This document shows, one piece after another, positions 53,291 through 61,789 of a stretch of DNA of 64,000 nt (positions within the stretch are counted from its first letter, which is position 1; each line of letters begins with the position of its first letter). Below the pieces are notes generated by a model. It was not told the DNA's origin, did no database searches, and saw only the letters and a program-made list of their open reading frames with translations. The DNA lies in the NCBI RefSeq assembly GCF_011058255.1, contig NZ_JAALFH010000062.1, positions 146,376 to 210,375 on the forward strand, given 5' to 3'. Origin of the DNA: Thioalkalivibrio sp. XN8 (lineage in GTDB: Bacteria > Pseudomonadota > Gammaproteobacteria > Steroidobacterales > XN24). The translations under genes were made by a program, and so were the position numbers.

Positions 53291-53689
53291 TCACAGCCAG
53301 CTCTCGACCATCAGCCCCGGCACGCGCCGGAATTCGCGCTCATTGTTGGTGACCAGCGCAAGTCCGGCGCTGCGGGCGTGTCCCGCGATCATGAGGTCGT
53401 AGGCGCCGATAGCCTGCCCGGCGCGCCTGAGTTCTGCGCGCACCCGACCGCTATGGAAAGCTGCCGGGGCGTCGAATGGCAACACCACGAGGCGCGCGGC
53501 GAAACTCTCGAGCACGCGGCGGTTGGCCTCCGGCCGCGCAGAGTGCTCGACGCCGAAATGCAGCTCGCTTAGCACGACCGAGGAGATCGACAGGGACTCT
53601 GCATGCTGGTCGAGGCGATCCTGCAGCGCGGGATGCTGATGCCGGAGCACGAAAACGCAGCTGTCCGTGTCCAGCATGTAGCGGAGCAT
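53291..53689 (-). CDS. vapC: PIN-domain toxin VapC
   Basis: A 132-residue tRNA- or rRNA-cutting nuclease: YMLDTDSCVFVLR (Asp 7), SVVLSELHFGV (Glu), GAYDLMIAGHARS and ALVTNNEREFRRVPGL. The VapB gene lies directly upstream, its stop overlapping the VapC ATG as TGATG. Full length. Confidence 0.92.
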   Translation of the reverse strand: MLRYMLDTDSCVFVLRHQHPALQDRLDQHAESLSISSVVLSELHFGVEHSARPEANRRVLESFAARLVVLPFDAPAAFHSGRVRAELRRAGQAIGAYDLMIAGHARSAGLALVTNNEREFRRVPGLMVESWL

Positions 53690-53934
53690 CAGAGCGCGTC
53701 CCGCTCCTGGATGGGAGGCTGCTCGCGCTCGCCCATGAAATCATCGGACACGGCCGGACCGGCGAAGAAATCCTCCCAGCGACGGCCGGACGGAACGATC
53801 AAGCGCGCGTCGCCAATCCGGAGGATGTCCACCTGCTTCACGTCCTCGGGCAAGGCGACATCCTTGGGCAGGCGCACGGCCTGGGTTCGGTTGCTCTTGA
53901 ACACTGTGGTCTGGGTCACTGGGCGCTCGCTCAT
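53689..53934 (-). CDS. vapB: Antitoxin VapB (VagC/AbrB type)
   Basis: An 81-residue antitoxin with the SpoVT/AbrB-like motif TVFKSNRTQAVRLPKDVALP and the C-terminal toxin-binding part WEDFFAGPAVSDDFMGERE. ATG 53934 has no Shine-Dalgarno sequence and lies about eight bases from the predicted -10 box, so the mRNA is probably leaderless. Confidence 0.92.
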   Translation of the reverse strand: MSERPVTQTTVFKSNRTQAVRLPKDVALPEDVKQVDILRIGDARLIVPSGRRWEDFFAGPAVSDDFMGEREQPPIQERDAL

Positions 53935-53941
53935 GTTGCCA

Positions 53942-53979
53942 AGTATGGCCGCAGCCGAGGGATATATCAACTGGATATA
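53942..53979 (-). promoter_or_regulatory. vapBC promoter with direct-repeat operator
   Basis: Minus-strand TTGATA (53970-53965), 17-base spacer, CATACT (53947-53942). On the plus strand GGATATA occurs at 53960-53966 and 53973-53979, 13 bp apart, covering the -35; likely VapB or VapBC binding sites. Confidence 0.55.
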
Positions 53980-54244
53980 CACTCTGCTCCGGGCTTCAGA
54001 GATCATCTCCGCGGGAGACGGAGCCGGGAACCGGCGATATGGCGGTTATAGCGCGGGAAATGGCGAACTGGGGACTGTGAAAGGCTCATGCGCGAGGTCC
54101 AACCCGGGCATCGTGTCCGTGCTGCCGGTCGGCGCGGCATTTCCTCGGAACCCGCCTTTCAGCCTAGAATCGGGCGCCTGAACCGTGCGAAGAATAAATC
54201 CAACGGGTGGCGTGGCCCCGCAGCGGGCCGAAGGGGGAGCGACA

Positions 54245-54862
54245 ATGAGCATCAGGCATTGGGGGAAGGTGGCGCTGGGCCTGCTGGCGTTGGCGGTGGC
54301 GGCGGAGGGCTGGGCGCAAAGCGCCGCGGAGGTCATCGAGCAGGCGCGGGCGCGGGCCCGCCAGGTCGAGGAGATCAAGCAGGTCCTGAACGACCCGGAC
54401 CAGAACGTGCGCCTGGCGGCTTTCGAGACCATGGTCGGCAGCGACGACCCGCTCATGCGGGACCTGGCGCTCGACGCGGGACTGAACAGCACCGACCAGG
54501 TCCTGCGCGGGATGGCGCTGCGCCACGCCGTGCTCGGGCTGGCGCAGCTCACGATCTCGCTGGAGGTGGACGAAACCGCCCCCAAGGAAATCCAGGAAAG
54601 CTCGCGCGATTACCTGCTGAAGAACGGCAGCAGCTTTGCCATGACCATCGACGCCAAGGGCAGGGATTTCGGCACAGGCGCCTTTCACGGCGCCGGCCAG
54701 GCCTCGTACCGCGGCAACGTCAGCGGGCTGGTGGTGACGTTCAAGTACAGCTATCACTCGGGTGAGCTGCACCTGCAGGACGACAACACCCTGGCCGGCA
54801 AGATGTTCTACCAGTGGAGTTCGCACAACCACCAGTTCAAGGCGACGGCCCCGCTGCGCTGA
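54245..54862 (+). CDS. Secreted protein of unknown function
   Basis: A 205-residue exported protein: signal peptide (VALGLLALAVAAEGWAQ), an N-terminal HEAT-like helical segment (VLNDPDQNVRLAAFETMVGSDDPLMRDLALD, in order), then a beta-rich domain (NGSSFAMTIDAKGRDFGTGAFHG to the end). GGGGGAG precedes ATG 54245. A TAGAAT -10-like box is at 54165-54170. Not recognised as a named family. It converges with the three-gene module at 54885-57845. Confidence 0.75.
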   Translation: MSIRHWGKVALGLLALAVAAEGWAQSAAEVIEQARARARQVEEIKQVLNDPDQNVRLAAFETMVGSDDPLMRDLALDAGLNSTDQVLRGMALRHAVLGLAQLTISLEVDETAPKEIQESSRDYLLKNGSSFAMTIDAKGRDFGTGAFHGAGQASYRGNVSGLVVTFKYSYHSGELHLQDDNTLAGKMFYQWSSHNHQFKATAPLR

Positions 54863-54884
54863 AGCGCGGGGCCGCTGACGCGGC

Positions 54885-56021
54885 CTAGCGTTCGCCCTCG
54901 AGGATCCGGACCCGGCCGAGCGCGACCTCGGCCGGCGCGCCGCGGGTCGCGTAGATTTCCAGCCGCAGCAGGCGCGCGCGCACCGGCAGGAACTCGAGGC
55001 GCGCCACGCCGTCGACGTACTCCAGCGTGCCGGAAGTCACGGCGCGCCAGGCCGGCCTTTCGGCGTTCACCGAGGTCATCACCTGCACCCGCGCCGGCAG
55101 GGCCGGCGAGTCGCCCGCCTCCCCCGCGATGAACTCCACCCCCCGCACGATGCGCACCGCGTCGGGGCCGCCGAGCTCCACCGCCGCCGGCCACTGCGGC
55201 ACGCGCGCCGCCCAGAATCCTTCGCTGCCGCCGCTGGTGAGCCGCGCCGCGATGTGCCCCGAGCCGGTCGGATCGACGCTCCAGCCCGTGACCTGCCAGG
55301 CGCCGGATGCCGGCGCGATCGCGCCTGCGGCCGCCGGACCTTGGGCCGGGCTCGAGGCCACGGCCGGCGCCGGGGCCGCGACGCCGCCGCGCACGAAGGC
55401 ATCCACCTTGGCCATCAGGGCATCGGTGCGGATCACGGTGCCCACGCCGCTGCGCGCGCTGACCGACAGCAGCATGCCGACGGGCTGGTCGCCGAGCAGC
55501 AACAGGCTGCCGCTGTGGCCCTTGCGAATGCGCTCGCCCTCCACCGTCGGCAGCACCCGGAGCAGGCCGGCGCCGTCGTCGTCCACCACCGTCACCGCCA
55601 GCCGCCCGAGCGTGCCGTCGCCGTTCACCGAGCGCAGCGTGCCGAGCCCGCCGTCGCGCAGCCGGCGCTCCACCGAGCGCGGAATGCTGCCGACGCTGTA
55701 GCCGCAATCCTGGCCGATGCCCCCGGCCAGGACCGCGACGGCTGCGTCGTCGCCGAGGTCCACCACCTCGACGCCCTCGCCGCGCAGCCCGCGCGGCCCC
55801 TCGCGCAAGAGCGACGGCACGCTGGTCTCCTGCGCCACGTGAAACGGCAGCACCGCGAAGCAGCGGCCGCCGGAATGCATCAGCCAAGCCTGGCCCACCT
55901 CGAGCTCCGGGGCGTCGTAGGAGCGCACCACCGCCTGCTGCGCGTGGGCGAGCGGCAGCGCCAGCAGCAGCGCCACGCCCGCCGCGAACACCGCAGGGCG
56001 TCTTGCGTCACGCATCCGCAT
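54885..56021 (-). CDS. Secreted trypsin-like fold protein with discoidin-like tail
   Basis: A 378-residue exported protein: signal peptide (VALLLALPLAHAQ), then a chymotrypsin-like domain in which a His (AVLPFHVAQ, about 61), an Asp pair (VVDLGDDAAVAVL, about 91-92) and a Ser (RKGHSGSLLLL, about 170) fall in the order of the catalytic triad, with GHSGS in place of GDSGG. A Pro/Ala linker follows, then a C-terminal beta-sandwich ending RLLRLEIYATRGAPAEVALGRVRIL (in order), like discoidin domains. Activity is uncertain. Start ambiguous among 56024, 56021 and 56015. Last gene of a three-gene overlap operon. Confidence 0.7.
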   Translation of the reverse strand: MRMRDARRPAVFAAGVALLLALPLAHAQQAVVRSYDAPELEVGQAWLMHSGGRCFAVLPFHVAQETSVPSLLREGPRGLRGEGVEVVDLGDDAAVAVLAGGIGQDCGYSVGSIPRSVERRLRDGGLGTLRSVNGDGTLGRLAVTVVDDDGAGLLRVLPTVEGERIRKGHSGSLLLLGDQPVGMLLSVSARSGVGTVIRTDALMAKVDAFVRGGVAAPAPAVASSPAQGPAAAGAIAPASGAWQVTGWSVDPTGSGHIAARLTSGGSEGFWAARVPQWPAAVELGGPDAVRIVRGVEFIAGEAGDSPALPARVQVMTSVNAERPAWRAVTSGTLEYVDGVARLEFLPVRARLLRLEIYATRGAPAEVALGRVRILEGER

Positions 56022-57114
56022 CACCCTGCCCGCCCCGCCAGCGCCGCCAGTCCGCCGCCAGCCGGCGGCGCCGCTCGCGGAAACTGCCCTGGCCGAGCTC
56101 GGCGCCGTCCTTGTAGATCGACATGAAACCCAGCAGCGAGACGAGCAGCACCGCCCAGGTCGACACCGCGCTGTGGCGGGTCAGGCGCGCCAGCAGGCCG
56201 GGCGAGAAGCTGTAGCCCTGGTCGCCGAAGCGCACGATCTGCACCGCGTCCGCCTCGCCCAGCGCGACCACGGTCATGGCGGCCGGCTCCGTCGGCGCCG
56301 GCAGCAGGTCGAAGTGCACGAAGCCCTTGGTCGCGCTGCCGCCGGCGCGCGAGCGCTGGCCGAGGTCGACCCGGTCGCCCGGCAGCAGTGCCGCGGTCGT
56401 GACCAGGTCGCGCCCGCCCGCGGCCTCGTCCGAGCGGGTGTAGAGGGACACCGTCCCGCCGCGCAGCAGGGTGGGCTCGCGCCACGACACGTCCTTGCCG
56501 ATCGACCCGGCGCCCGCGAAGGGCAGCAGGATGCGGCGCGGGGGATGGTCGGCGCCCGGCGGCGGGAAATGCAGGATGGCCGCGTGGCCGAGTTCCAGCG
56601 GCGCCGCAGCGCCGCCCGGCAGCAACTCCAACGGCGCCAGGCCGTCTCCCTCGCCGCTGACCTGCAGGGCGAGGCTGCCGTCGTCCCCGACGTCGAGGCG
56701 CACCGAGTACGCCGCCTCGATGCGCGGCATGGCGGGCAGGCGCAGGGTGGCCTCGCTCAGCCCGCGCAGGTCGAAAGCGCGCCAGCGGCGCCCGGGGCAC
56801 GGCGAGTCGGCCTCCGGCGCCGGCAGCTCGTCCAGCCCGGCCGACGCGCTCGACTCGCCGGCGCGGATGCAGAGCAGCGCCCCGTCGATGCGCCAGTTCG
56901 TCTCCAGCTCGGGGGTCAGCAGCAGGGTCGCATGCTCGGACTGCGCCTCGATTGAGAACGGCCACGGCTGGCGCGACAGCAGCGCCCACGCCACCAGCCC
57001 GACGAGCGCAATGACCAGCAGCGGCAGCGATGTCCGCAGCGCCAGCAGCAACAGGTTCCACGAGTCGTCGAGCAGCTGCAGGAACCCGATCTCGCGGGCG
57101 CCCGCCTCGCTCAC
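56008..57114 (-). CDS. Two-helix membrane protein with large periplasmic beta domain
   Basis: A 368-residue protein: helix at about 28-47 (SLPLLVIALVGLVAWALL), a 260-residue beta-rich periplasmic part with two Cys (ALLCIRAGE and SPCPGRRW), a second helix near 320-337 (TWAVLLVSLLGFMSIY) and a basic cytoplasmic tail. No family recognised. Starts with GTG overlapping the stop of the upstream gene (GTGA) and overlaps the trypsin-like gene by 14 bases, so the three are translated together and probably act together at the envelope. Confidence 0.72.
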   Translation of the reverse strand: MSEAGAREIGFLQLLDDSWNLLLLALRTSLPLLVIALVGLVAWALLSRQPWPFSIEAQSEHATLLLTPELETNWRIDGALLCIRAGESSASAGLDELPAPEADSPCPGRRWRAFDLRGLSEATLRLPAMPRIEAAYSVRLDVGDDGSLALQVSGEGDGLAPLELLPGGAAAPLELGHAAILHFPPPGADHPPRRILLPFAGAGSIGKDVSWREPTLLRGGTVSLYTRSDEAAGGRDLVTTAALLPGDRVDLGQRSRAGGSATKGFVHFDLLPAPTEPAAMTVVALGEADAVQIVRFGDQGYSFSPGLLARLTRHSAVSTWAVLLVSLLGFMSIYKDGAELGQGSFRERRRRLAADWRRWRGGQGDADA

Positions 57115-57845
57115 GGGTTGGCGCCCAGCTGCAACTCGATGGCGACCGCGCCGAGCGGCCGGCCGTAGCGCTCACGCTCGATGACCACCTGCTTGCGGCC
57201 GGCGCCGAGCAGGCCGAGCGGGATGCTGCAGCGGTAGTCGTAGCTGGTGCGCCGCCCCTCGGTGAACTCCTCGCAGTCGTGCTCGGCGCCGTCCGGCCCG
57301 CGGAACCAGACGTCGTTGGCGCCGAAGGCGTTCACCAGCACGTCCACGCTGGCGGCGGGATCGACGGAGACCGGCACGAGGTACACGGCCGGCGACTCGT
57401 CGCAGCTGCCGGGCATGGCGCGCACCGCGAGGTCGCCCGCGGGATAGCGGCTGATGAGCTCGCGCTGGCGCGTGAAATCCTCGTAGGGCAGCACGACCAT
57501 GCCCCCGGCGCCCGCGCTGACGTCGTAGCTGTTGCGCGAGTAGTAGACGCCGTCGCGCGACAGCAGCGTCAGGCAGACGGCGTCGGCCGACGCCGGGACC
57601 AGCAGGCCGGCGAGCGCGGCTGCGCCGGACAGCGCGCTCGTGGCGGCCACGCCGACGACCACGGAACCGCTGACGGCGACCTCTTCCTGCACCGCCTCAT
57701 GGAAACTGCCGTTCAGGCTGGCCCGGGGCGGCGGCGTGGCGCCGGCCTGGCCGGCGGCGAGACAGAGCAGCACGGCGAACACTCCGGGCGACGGCGCTCC
57801 GAACGACGCCGGCGTCCGCGTTCGCATCACAGGTGGCATGTGCAT
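57111..57845 (-). CDS. Secreted protein, first gene of an unknown three-gene module
   Basis: A 244-residue exported protein with signal peptide (SPGVFAVLLCLAAGQAGA), a Gly/Ala/Ser hydrophobic stretch (about 55-85) and a beta-rich domain with four Cys (AVCLTLL; PGSCDES; HDCEEFT; YRCSIPL) that could form two disulfides. Not recognised. GGGGAGG precedes ATG 57845; the longer in-frame extension to 58199 runs through repeat B5 and ugd and is rejected. Confidence 0.75.
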   Translation of the reverse strand: MHMPPVMRTRTPASFGAPSPGVFAVLLCLAAGQAGATPPPRASLNGSFHEAVQEEVAVSGSVVVGVAATSALSGAAALAGLLVPASADAVCLTLLSRDGVYYSRNSYDVSAGAGGMVVLPYEDFTRQRELISRYPAGDLAVRAMPGSCDESPAVYLVPVSVDPAASVDVLVNAFGANDVWFRGPDGAEHDCEEFTEGRRTSYDYRCSIPLGLLGAGRKQVVIERERYGRPLGAVAIELQLGANP

Positions 57846-57951
57846 GGCGTCCTCCCCTGGGCCGCCTTCAGTCGGCGGCCCGTCCCCGCGGTCGATTCTG
57901 CGGCCGGCGGTGGAGAGGGTCAATTCAGGCAGCTGCACGTCGCGGCAGTGG

Positions 57952-58055
57952 CTTACATGACACGAATCCGGGGGTTTCGTGTCACGTAAGGGCCGAATCG
58001 GCGTGGCTTTCCGCTGGTTTCTCTCGTAAAAACAGTAGCCTAGGTCGGTCCGACC
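57952..58055 (-). repeat. Family B unit B5 (inverted)
   Basis: Hairpin 57952-57990 (39 nt; CTTACATGACACGAA paired with TTCGTGTCACGTAAG) and box GGTCCGACC at 58047-58055; box end to hairpin end 65 nt. The box encodes the last residues of Ugd. Confidence 0.87.
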
Positions 58056-59380
58056 CGCTGCCCGCGCCCGATACCGTAGTAGGTGAAGCCCAGCCGCTGC
58101 ATGTGGTCGGGGTCGAAGACGTTGCGGCCGTCGAAGATCACGGGCTCGGCCAGCGCTTCCTTCACCGCATCGAAGTCGGGGCTGCGGAACTCCATCCACT
58201 CGGTCACCAGCGCCAGGCAGTCGGCGCCCTCGAGCGCCTCAGCGGCGTTCTTGCACAACACCAGGTCCGGCCGGTCACCGTAGATGCGCCCGGTTTCCTT
58301 GCGCGCCTGCGGGTCGTAGGCCCGCACTTTCGCGCCCGCCTCCCACAGCGACTCCATCAGCACCCGGCTCGAAGCCTCGCGCATGTCGTCGGTGTTGGGC
58401 TTGAAGGCCAGGCCCCAGATCGCGACGGTCTTCCCAGCGAGGTCGCCGCCGTAGTGCGCGCTGATCTTGTCGAACAGGACGCGTTTCTGGCGCTCGTTCA
58501 CGGCCTCGACGGCCTCGAGAAGCAGCGCCGGGAAGCCGGCCTTCTGCGCCGAGTGCGCCAGCGCCTTCACGTCCTTGGGGAAGCAGGAGCCGCCGTAGCC
58601 GGCGCCCGGGTAGATGAAGTGGTAGCCAATGCGCGGATCCGAACCGATGCCGAGGCGGACATGCTCGATGTCGGCGCCGAAGCGCTCGGCCAGGTTCGCC
58701 AGCTCGTTCATGAAACTGATCTTGGTCGCCAGCATGGCGTTGGCCGCGTACTTGGTCAGCTCCGCCGAACGGATGTCCATGGCGATGAGGCGGTCGTGCT
58801 GGCGATTGAAGGGCTCGTAGAGCAGCCGCAATAGCTCGGTGGTGCGCGGGTTGTCGGTGCCGACGATGATGCGGTCCGGGCGCATGAAGTCGTCGACCGC
58901 GGCGCCCTCCTTGAGGAATTCCGGGTTCGAGACCACGTCGAAGTCGATCGCCGCGCCGCGCTCGGTGAGGGTGCGGTCGATCTCGGCCTTCACCTTGTCG
59001 GCCGTGCCGACCGGCACCGTCGACTTGTCCACGACGATGCGGTAGTCCTCCATGTGCTCGCCGATGCTGCGCGCGACGGCGAGAACGTGCTGCAAGTCGG
59101 CCGAGCCGTCCTCGTCCGGCGGCGTGCCGACGGCGATGAACTGGAACAGGCCGTGGGCCACGCCCTGGGGAATGTCGGAGGTGAACTTCAGCCGGCCGGA
59201 CTCGCGGTTGCGGGCCACTACCGCCTCGAGGCCCGGCTCGAAGATCGGGATCTCGCCGGCGTTGAGCCGGTCGATCTTGTCCTGGTCGATGTCCACGCAC
59301 AGGACCTGGTTGCCCACGTCCGCCAGGCAGGCGCCCGTGACCAGGCCGACATAGCCGGAGCCGAAAATCGTCACTTTCAC
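58040..59380 (-). CDS. ugd: UDP-glucose 6-dehydrogenase
   Basis: A 446-residue enzyme oxidising UDP-glucose to UDP-glucuronate with two NAD+. N-terminal Rossmann [14 protein letters not shown], Lys/Asp region [19 protein letters not shown], catalytic Cys 266 in [10 protein letters not shown], and C-terminal UDP-binding domain with [15 protein letters not shown]. The last five residues (RVGPT) and stop are encoded by the box of unit B5. Flanked on both sides by family B units whose boxes point inward. Confidence 0.96.
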   Translation of the reverse strand: MKVTIFGSGYVGLVTGACLADVGNQVLCVDIDQDKIDRLNAGEIPIFEPGLEAVVARNRESGRLKFTSDIPQGVAHGLFQFIAVGTPPDEDGSADLQHVLAVARSIGEHMEDYRIVVDKSTVPVGTADKVKAEIDRTLTERGAAIDFDVVSNPEFLKEGAAVDDFMRPDRIIVGTDNPRTTELLRLLYEPFNRQHDRLIAMDIRSAELTKYAANAMLATKISFMNELANLAERFGADIEHVRLGIGSDPRIGYHFIYPGAGYGGSCFPKDVKALAHSAQKAGFPALLLEAVEAVNERQKRVLFDKISAHYGGDLAGKTVAIWGLAFKPNTDDMREASSRVLMESLWEAGAKVRAYDPQARKETGRIYGDRPDLVLCKNAAEALEGADCLALVTEWMEFRSPDFDAVKEALAEPVIFDGRNVFDPDHMQRLGFTYYGIGRGQRVGPT

Positions 59381-59402
59381 CGCAATATCCCTTCAGGTTC
59401 GG

Positions 59403-59506
59403 GGTCGGACCGTCTCAAGTAATTGAAACGCGACGGATTATGGCAGAAAAACCCGGTGGATTGAGGGCTTACGTCACACAAAACGCCGGTATTCGTGTCA
59501 CGTAAG
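59403..59506 (+). repeat. Family B unit B6
   Basis: Box GGTCGGACC at 59403-59411 and hairpin 59468-59506 (39 nt; CTTACGTCACACAAAA against TTCGTGTCACGTAAG); offset 65. The box lies 23 bases before the ugd start, so the ugd leader or promoter contains the unit. Confidence 0.85.
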
Positions 59507-59532
59507 CTAGCCAAAAGGAATGTCGGTAAAGT

Positions 59533-59934
59533 TTACCCGCGAGACCAGTTCTCGACCTCAAGGCCCGGGACCCGGCTGAACTCCGCCTCGTTGTCCGTGA
59601 CGACCACTGCGCCGAGCGCACGTCCCTGCGCTGCGATCCAGTAGTCGTTCGCGCCGATCGGCGTGCCGCAGCGCTCGAGATGCGCGCGGATTTCGGCATA
59701 GTGCCTCGCGACCTCGGCATCGAGCGGAACGAGTGCCATCTCGCGGACGAGTTCGGCGAGGCGAGCGGCATTGCGTTGCCTGGCAGCGCTCTTGGCGACG
59801 CCGAGCTCCAGCTCGCCAAGAACGATCGGGGAAAGCACCAGCGCCTCAGCGGGAACCCGGGCCAAGCGAGCGCGCAGCGGCGGCAAGCCTTTCATGGCGC
59901 CGATGAAGATGTTGGTATCCAGGATGTATTGCAC
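59533..59934 (-). CDS. PIN-domain toxin (VapC-like)
   Basis: A 133-residue PIN nuclease: YILDTNIFIGAMKG (Asp 6), SPIVLGELELGV (Glu), GANDYWIAAQGRALGAVVVTDNEAEFSRVPGL (in order). Directly downstream of a Phd-type antitoxin with no gap. It should be an RNA-cutting toxin. Confidence 0.92.
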   Translation of the reverse strand: MQYILDTNIFIGAMKGLPPLRARLARVPAEALVLSPIVLGELELGVAKSAARQRNAARLAELVREMALVPLDAEVARHYAEIRAHLERCGTPIGANDYWIAAQGRALGAVVVTDNEAEFSRVPGLEVENWSRG

Positions 59935-60165
59935 TCAGAGCCCGGCCACAGGTTCCGGTGCAGGATCTGCCGGTGCCACGAGATCGATTTCCGCGGCGTC
60001 GGGCCAGCAGGGCTCGAACAACTCCGACGCCATCCGGGGCGCATCTGGCACCAGCCGGGCAACCACCTTCCCATGCCTGGTGATCACCACGGTGGCCCCC
60101 GCCTCCACTTCGGCAAGGAGAGACGAAAAATGGGCCTTGGCTTCAACGACCTGGACTCTTCGCAT
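59935..60165 (-). CDS. Phd/YefM-family antitoxin
   Basis: A 76-residue antitoxin (VVEAKAHFSSLLAEVEAGATVVITRHGKVVARL, in order) with a Pro/Asp-rich C-terminus. It should bind and inhibit the PIN toxin encoded next and repress the pair through the palindrome at 60178-60197, which lies 13 bases before its start codon. Confidence 0.9.
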   Translation of the reverse strand: MRRVQVVEAKAHFSSLLAEVEAGATVVITRHGKVVARLVPDAPRMASELFEPCWPDAAEIDLVAPADPAPEPVAGL

Positions 60166-60177
60166 GGTTGCACACCA

Positions 60178-60197
60178 TTCTGACCATGTGGTCAGAA
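60178..60197. promoter_or_regulatory. Perfect palindrome, probable antitoxin operator
   Basis: TTCTGACCATGTGGTCAGAA: 9-bp perfect arms around two bases, immediately upstream of the antitoxin gene. It shares TGACCA/TGGTCA with the palindrome before the other Phd-type pair at 49390. Confidence 0.72.
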
Positions 60198-60293
60198 TTC
60201 TAGGTCATGCTGAGCAACCTTGCCAGATCGAGTTTCTGGGTGATTGAGCAGGAATCCCGGATGCGGCTCTGTCGTGCGCGACTCACATCCAGT

Positions 60294-60809
60294 TCAGGTT
60301 CCAGAGCTGGCGAGGATCCTCCGGACCACCCCCCGCACATTCTCATGAACCGCCGGCTCATCCAGCACCTTCTGCAGCGAGAACCACCGCCACGCCGAAT
60401 GCTGGGCTGCCTGGCCTGAAGCCAGGGCTAGCGACCCGGCCACGTCCCGCGAAACCTGGACGAGGTAAGCCAGGTTCACATAGTGCGTCGACACCGATGG
60501 GTCGAATGCGCTGTCGGGATAGAAGTGATCCCAGGCGCCGAGCAGCCGAGCTTCGCGGAGGATTTCCGGAGCCAGGCCCACCTCCTCGATCGCGACCCGC
60601 TCCATCGCCTGGCCGATTGGCTCGTTCTTCCGGATGCGCCCGCCCGGCGTAAACCACCAGCCCTGCGCGGGCCGGTTGTTCCGCCACCCGAGCAACAGCT
60701 CGGGCCCGGCCTCTCCCGGACTGACGAGGAACAGGTCGATCGAGACCAGCGGCAAGGCCGCGCAAGCCATCGAGAAGGTCTCCGGAGCAAGCCAGCCGGG
60801 CTTGCTCAT
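60294..60809 (-). CDS. gmm: GDP-mannose mannosyl hydrolase (NUDIX family)
   Basis: A 171-residue hydrolase that splits GDP-mannose to GDP and mannose. The Nudix region GGRIRKNEPIGQAMERVAIEEVGL (in order) shows the modified box of the WcaH type, in which the usual REUXEE glutamates are partly replaced; WWFTPGGR precedes it. It lies three bases downstream of fcl, the enterobacterial gmd-fcl-gmm order, and may limit GDP-mannose levels. Confidence 0.9.
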   Translation of the reverse strand: MSKPGWLAPETFSMACAALPLVSIDLFLVSPGEAGPELLLGWRNNRPAQGWWFTPGGRIRKNEPIGQAMERVAIEEVGLAPEILREARLLGAWDHFYPDSAFDPSVSTHYVNLAYLVQVSRDVAGSLALASGQAAQHSAWRWFSLQKVLDEPAVHENVRGVVRRILASSGT

Positions 60810-60812
60810 CGC

Positions 60813-61781
60813 TCAGCCGCGGGCCTCGTCGATGTGCTCCAGGTACCAGCGATACGCATCGCGCAGGCCTTCCTCGAGACCGATCCGGGCCTCCCAGCCG
60901 AGCGCCTTCAGCCGGCTGACGTCGAGCAGCTTCCGCGGTGTCCCGTCCGGCTTGCTGGTATCGAACTCCAAGCGGCCGGTGAAGCCCGTGACGCGGGCAA
61001 CCGTCTCCGCCAGCTCGCGAATCGTGCAATCGACGCCGGTACCGACATTGATATGGCTCAGCATCGGTTGCGTGTGCGCCGAGTAGACCTCGGGAGATAG
61101 CCCCATCACATGCACGCAAGCCGCCGCCATGTCGTCGACATGCAGGAACTCGCGCATGGGGTTGCCCGAGCCCCAGATCACCACTTCCTCGTCGCCGCGC
61201 TGGACGGCCTCGTGGAAGCGCCGCAGGAGCGCCGGGATGACGTGGCTGTTCTCGGGATGGAAGTTGTCCCCTGGGCCGTACAGGTTGGTGGGCATGACGC
61301 TGCGGTAGTCCCGACCGTACTGCCGGTTATAGCTCTCGCACAGCTTGATGCCCGCGATCTTGGCGATGGCGTAGGGCTCGTTGGTGGGCTCGAGCGGTCC
61401 TGTAAGCAAGGCATCCTCGCGCATGGGCTGTTCGGCCAGCTTGGGATAGATGCAGGATGAGCCGAGGAAGAGAAGCTTCTCTACGCCCGCCACGTGCGCC
61501 GCGTGGATGACGTTCGCCTCGATGATCAGGTTCTGGTAGATGAACTCGGCCGGGTAGGTGTTGTTGGCATGTATGCCGCCGACCCGGGCTGCCGCGAGGT
61601 AGACCTGGTCGATCGCGCGCGAGGCAAAGAACGACTGCACCGCCGCCTGGTCCAGGAGGTCGAGCTCCTCCCGGCCTGCCGTGATGATGTTGCCGGCCCC
61701 GGATTGCTCGAGCTGCCGCACGATCGCGGAGCCGACCATGCCGCGATGACCCGCGACGAAGATGCCCTGGCCCGTGGACAT
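60813..61781 (-). CDS. fcl: GDP-L-fucose synthase
   Basis: A 322-residue epimerase/reductase making GDP-L-fucose from the gmd product with NADPH. Rossmann [15 protein letters not shown], catalytic Ser-Tyr-Lys as FLGSSCIYP and [11 protein letters not shown], then [25 protein letters not shown] (in order). ATG 61781 begins eight bases after the gmd stop; a longer frame to 61886 is in gmd and rejected. Confidence 0.96.
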   Translation of the reverse strand: MSTGQGIFVAGHRGMVGSAIVRQLEQSGAGNIITAGREELDLLDQAAVQSFFASRAIDQVYLAAARVGGIHANNTYPAEFIYQNLIIEANVIHAAHVAGVEKLLFLGSSCIYPKLAEQPMREDALLTGPLEPTNEPYAIAKIAGIKLCESYNRQYGRDYRSVMPTNLYGPGDNFHPENSHVIPALLRRFHEAVQRGDEEVVIWGSGNPMREFLHVDDMAAACVHVMGLSPEVYSAHTQPMLSHINVGTGVDCTIRELAETVARVTGFTGRLEFDTSKPDGTPRKLLDVSRLKALGWEARIGLEEGLRDAYRWYLEHIDEARG

Positions 61782-61789
61782 AGTGCCGG

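Noticed and set aside
54072-54080. A half core GGGGACTGT before the secreted-protein gene
   Set aside because: Only nine bases match and no inverted partner follows; may be chance or a decayed copy.
58040-59380. ugd as cargo of a composite transposon
   Set aside because: The flanking units are hairpin-outward, opposite to the RAYT-B element, there is no transposase between them and no target duplication visible. Kept only as a finding to check.
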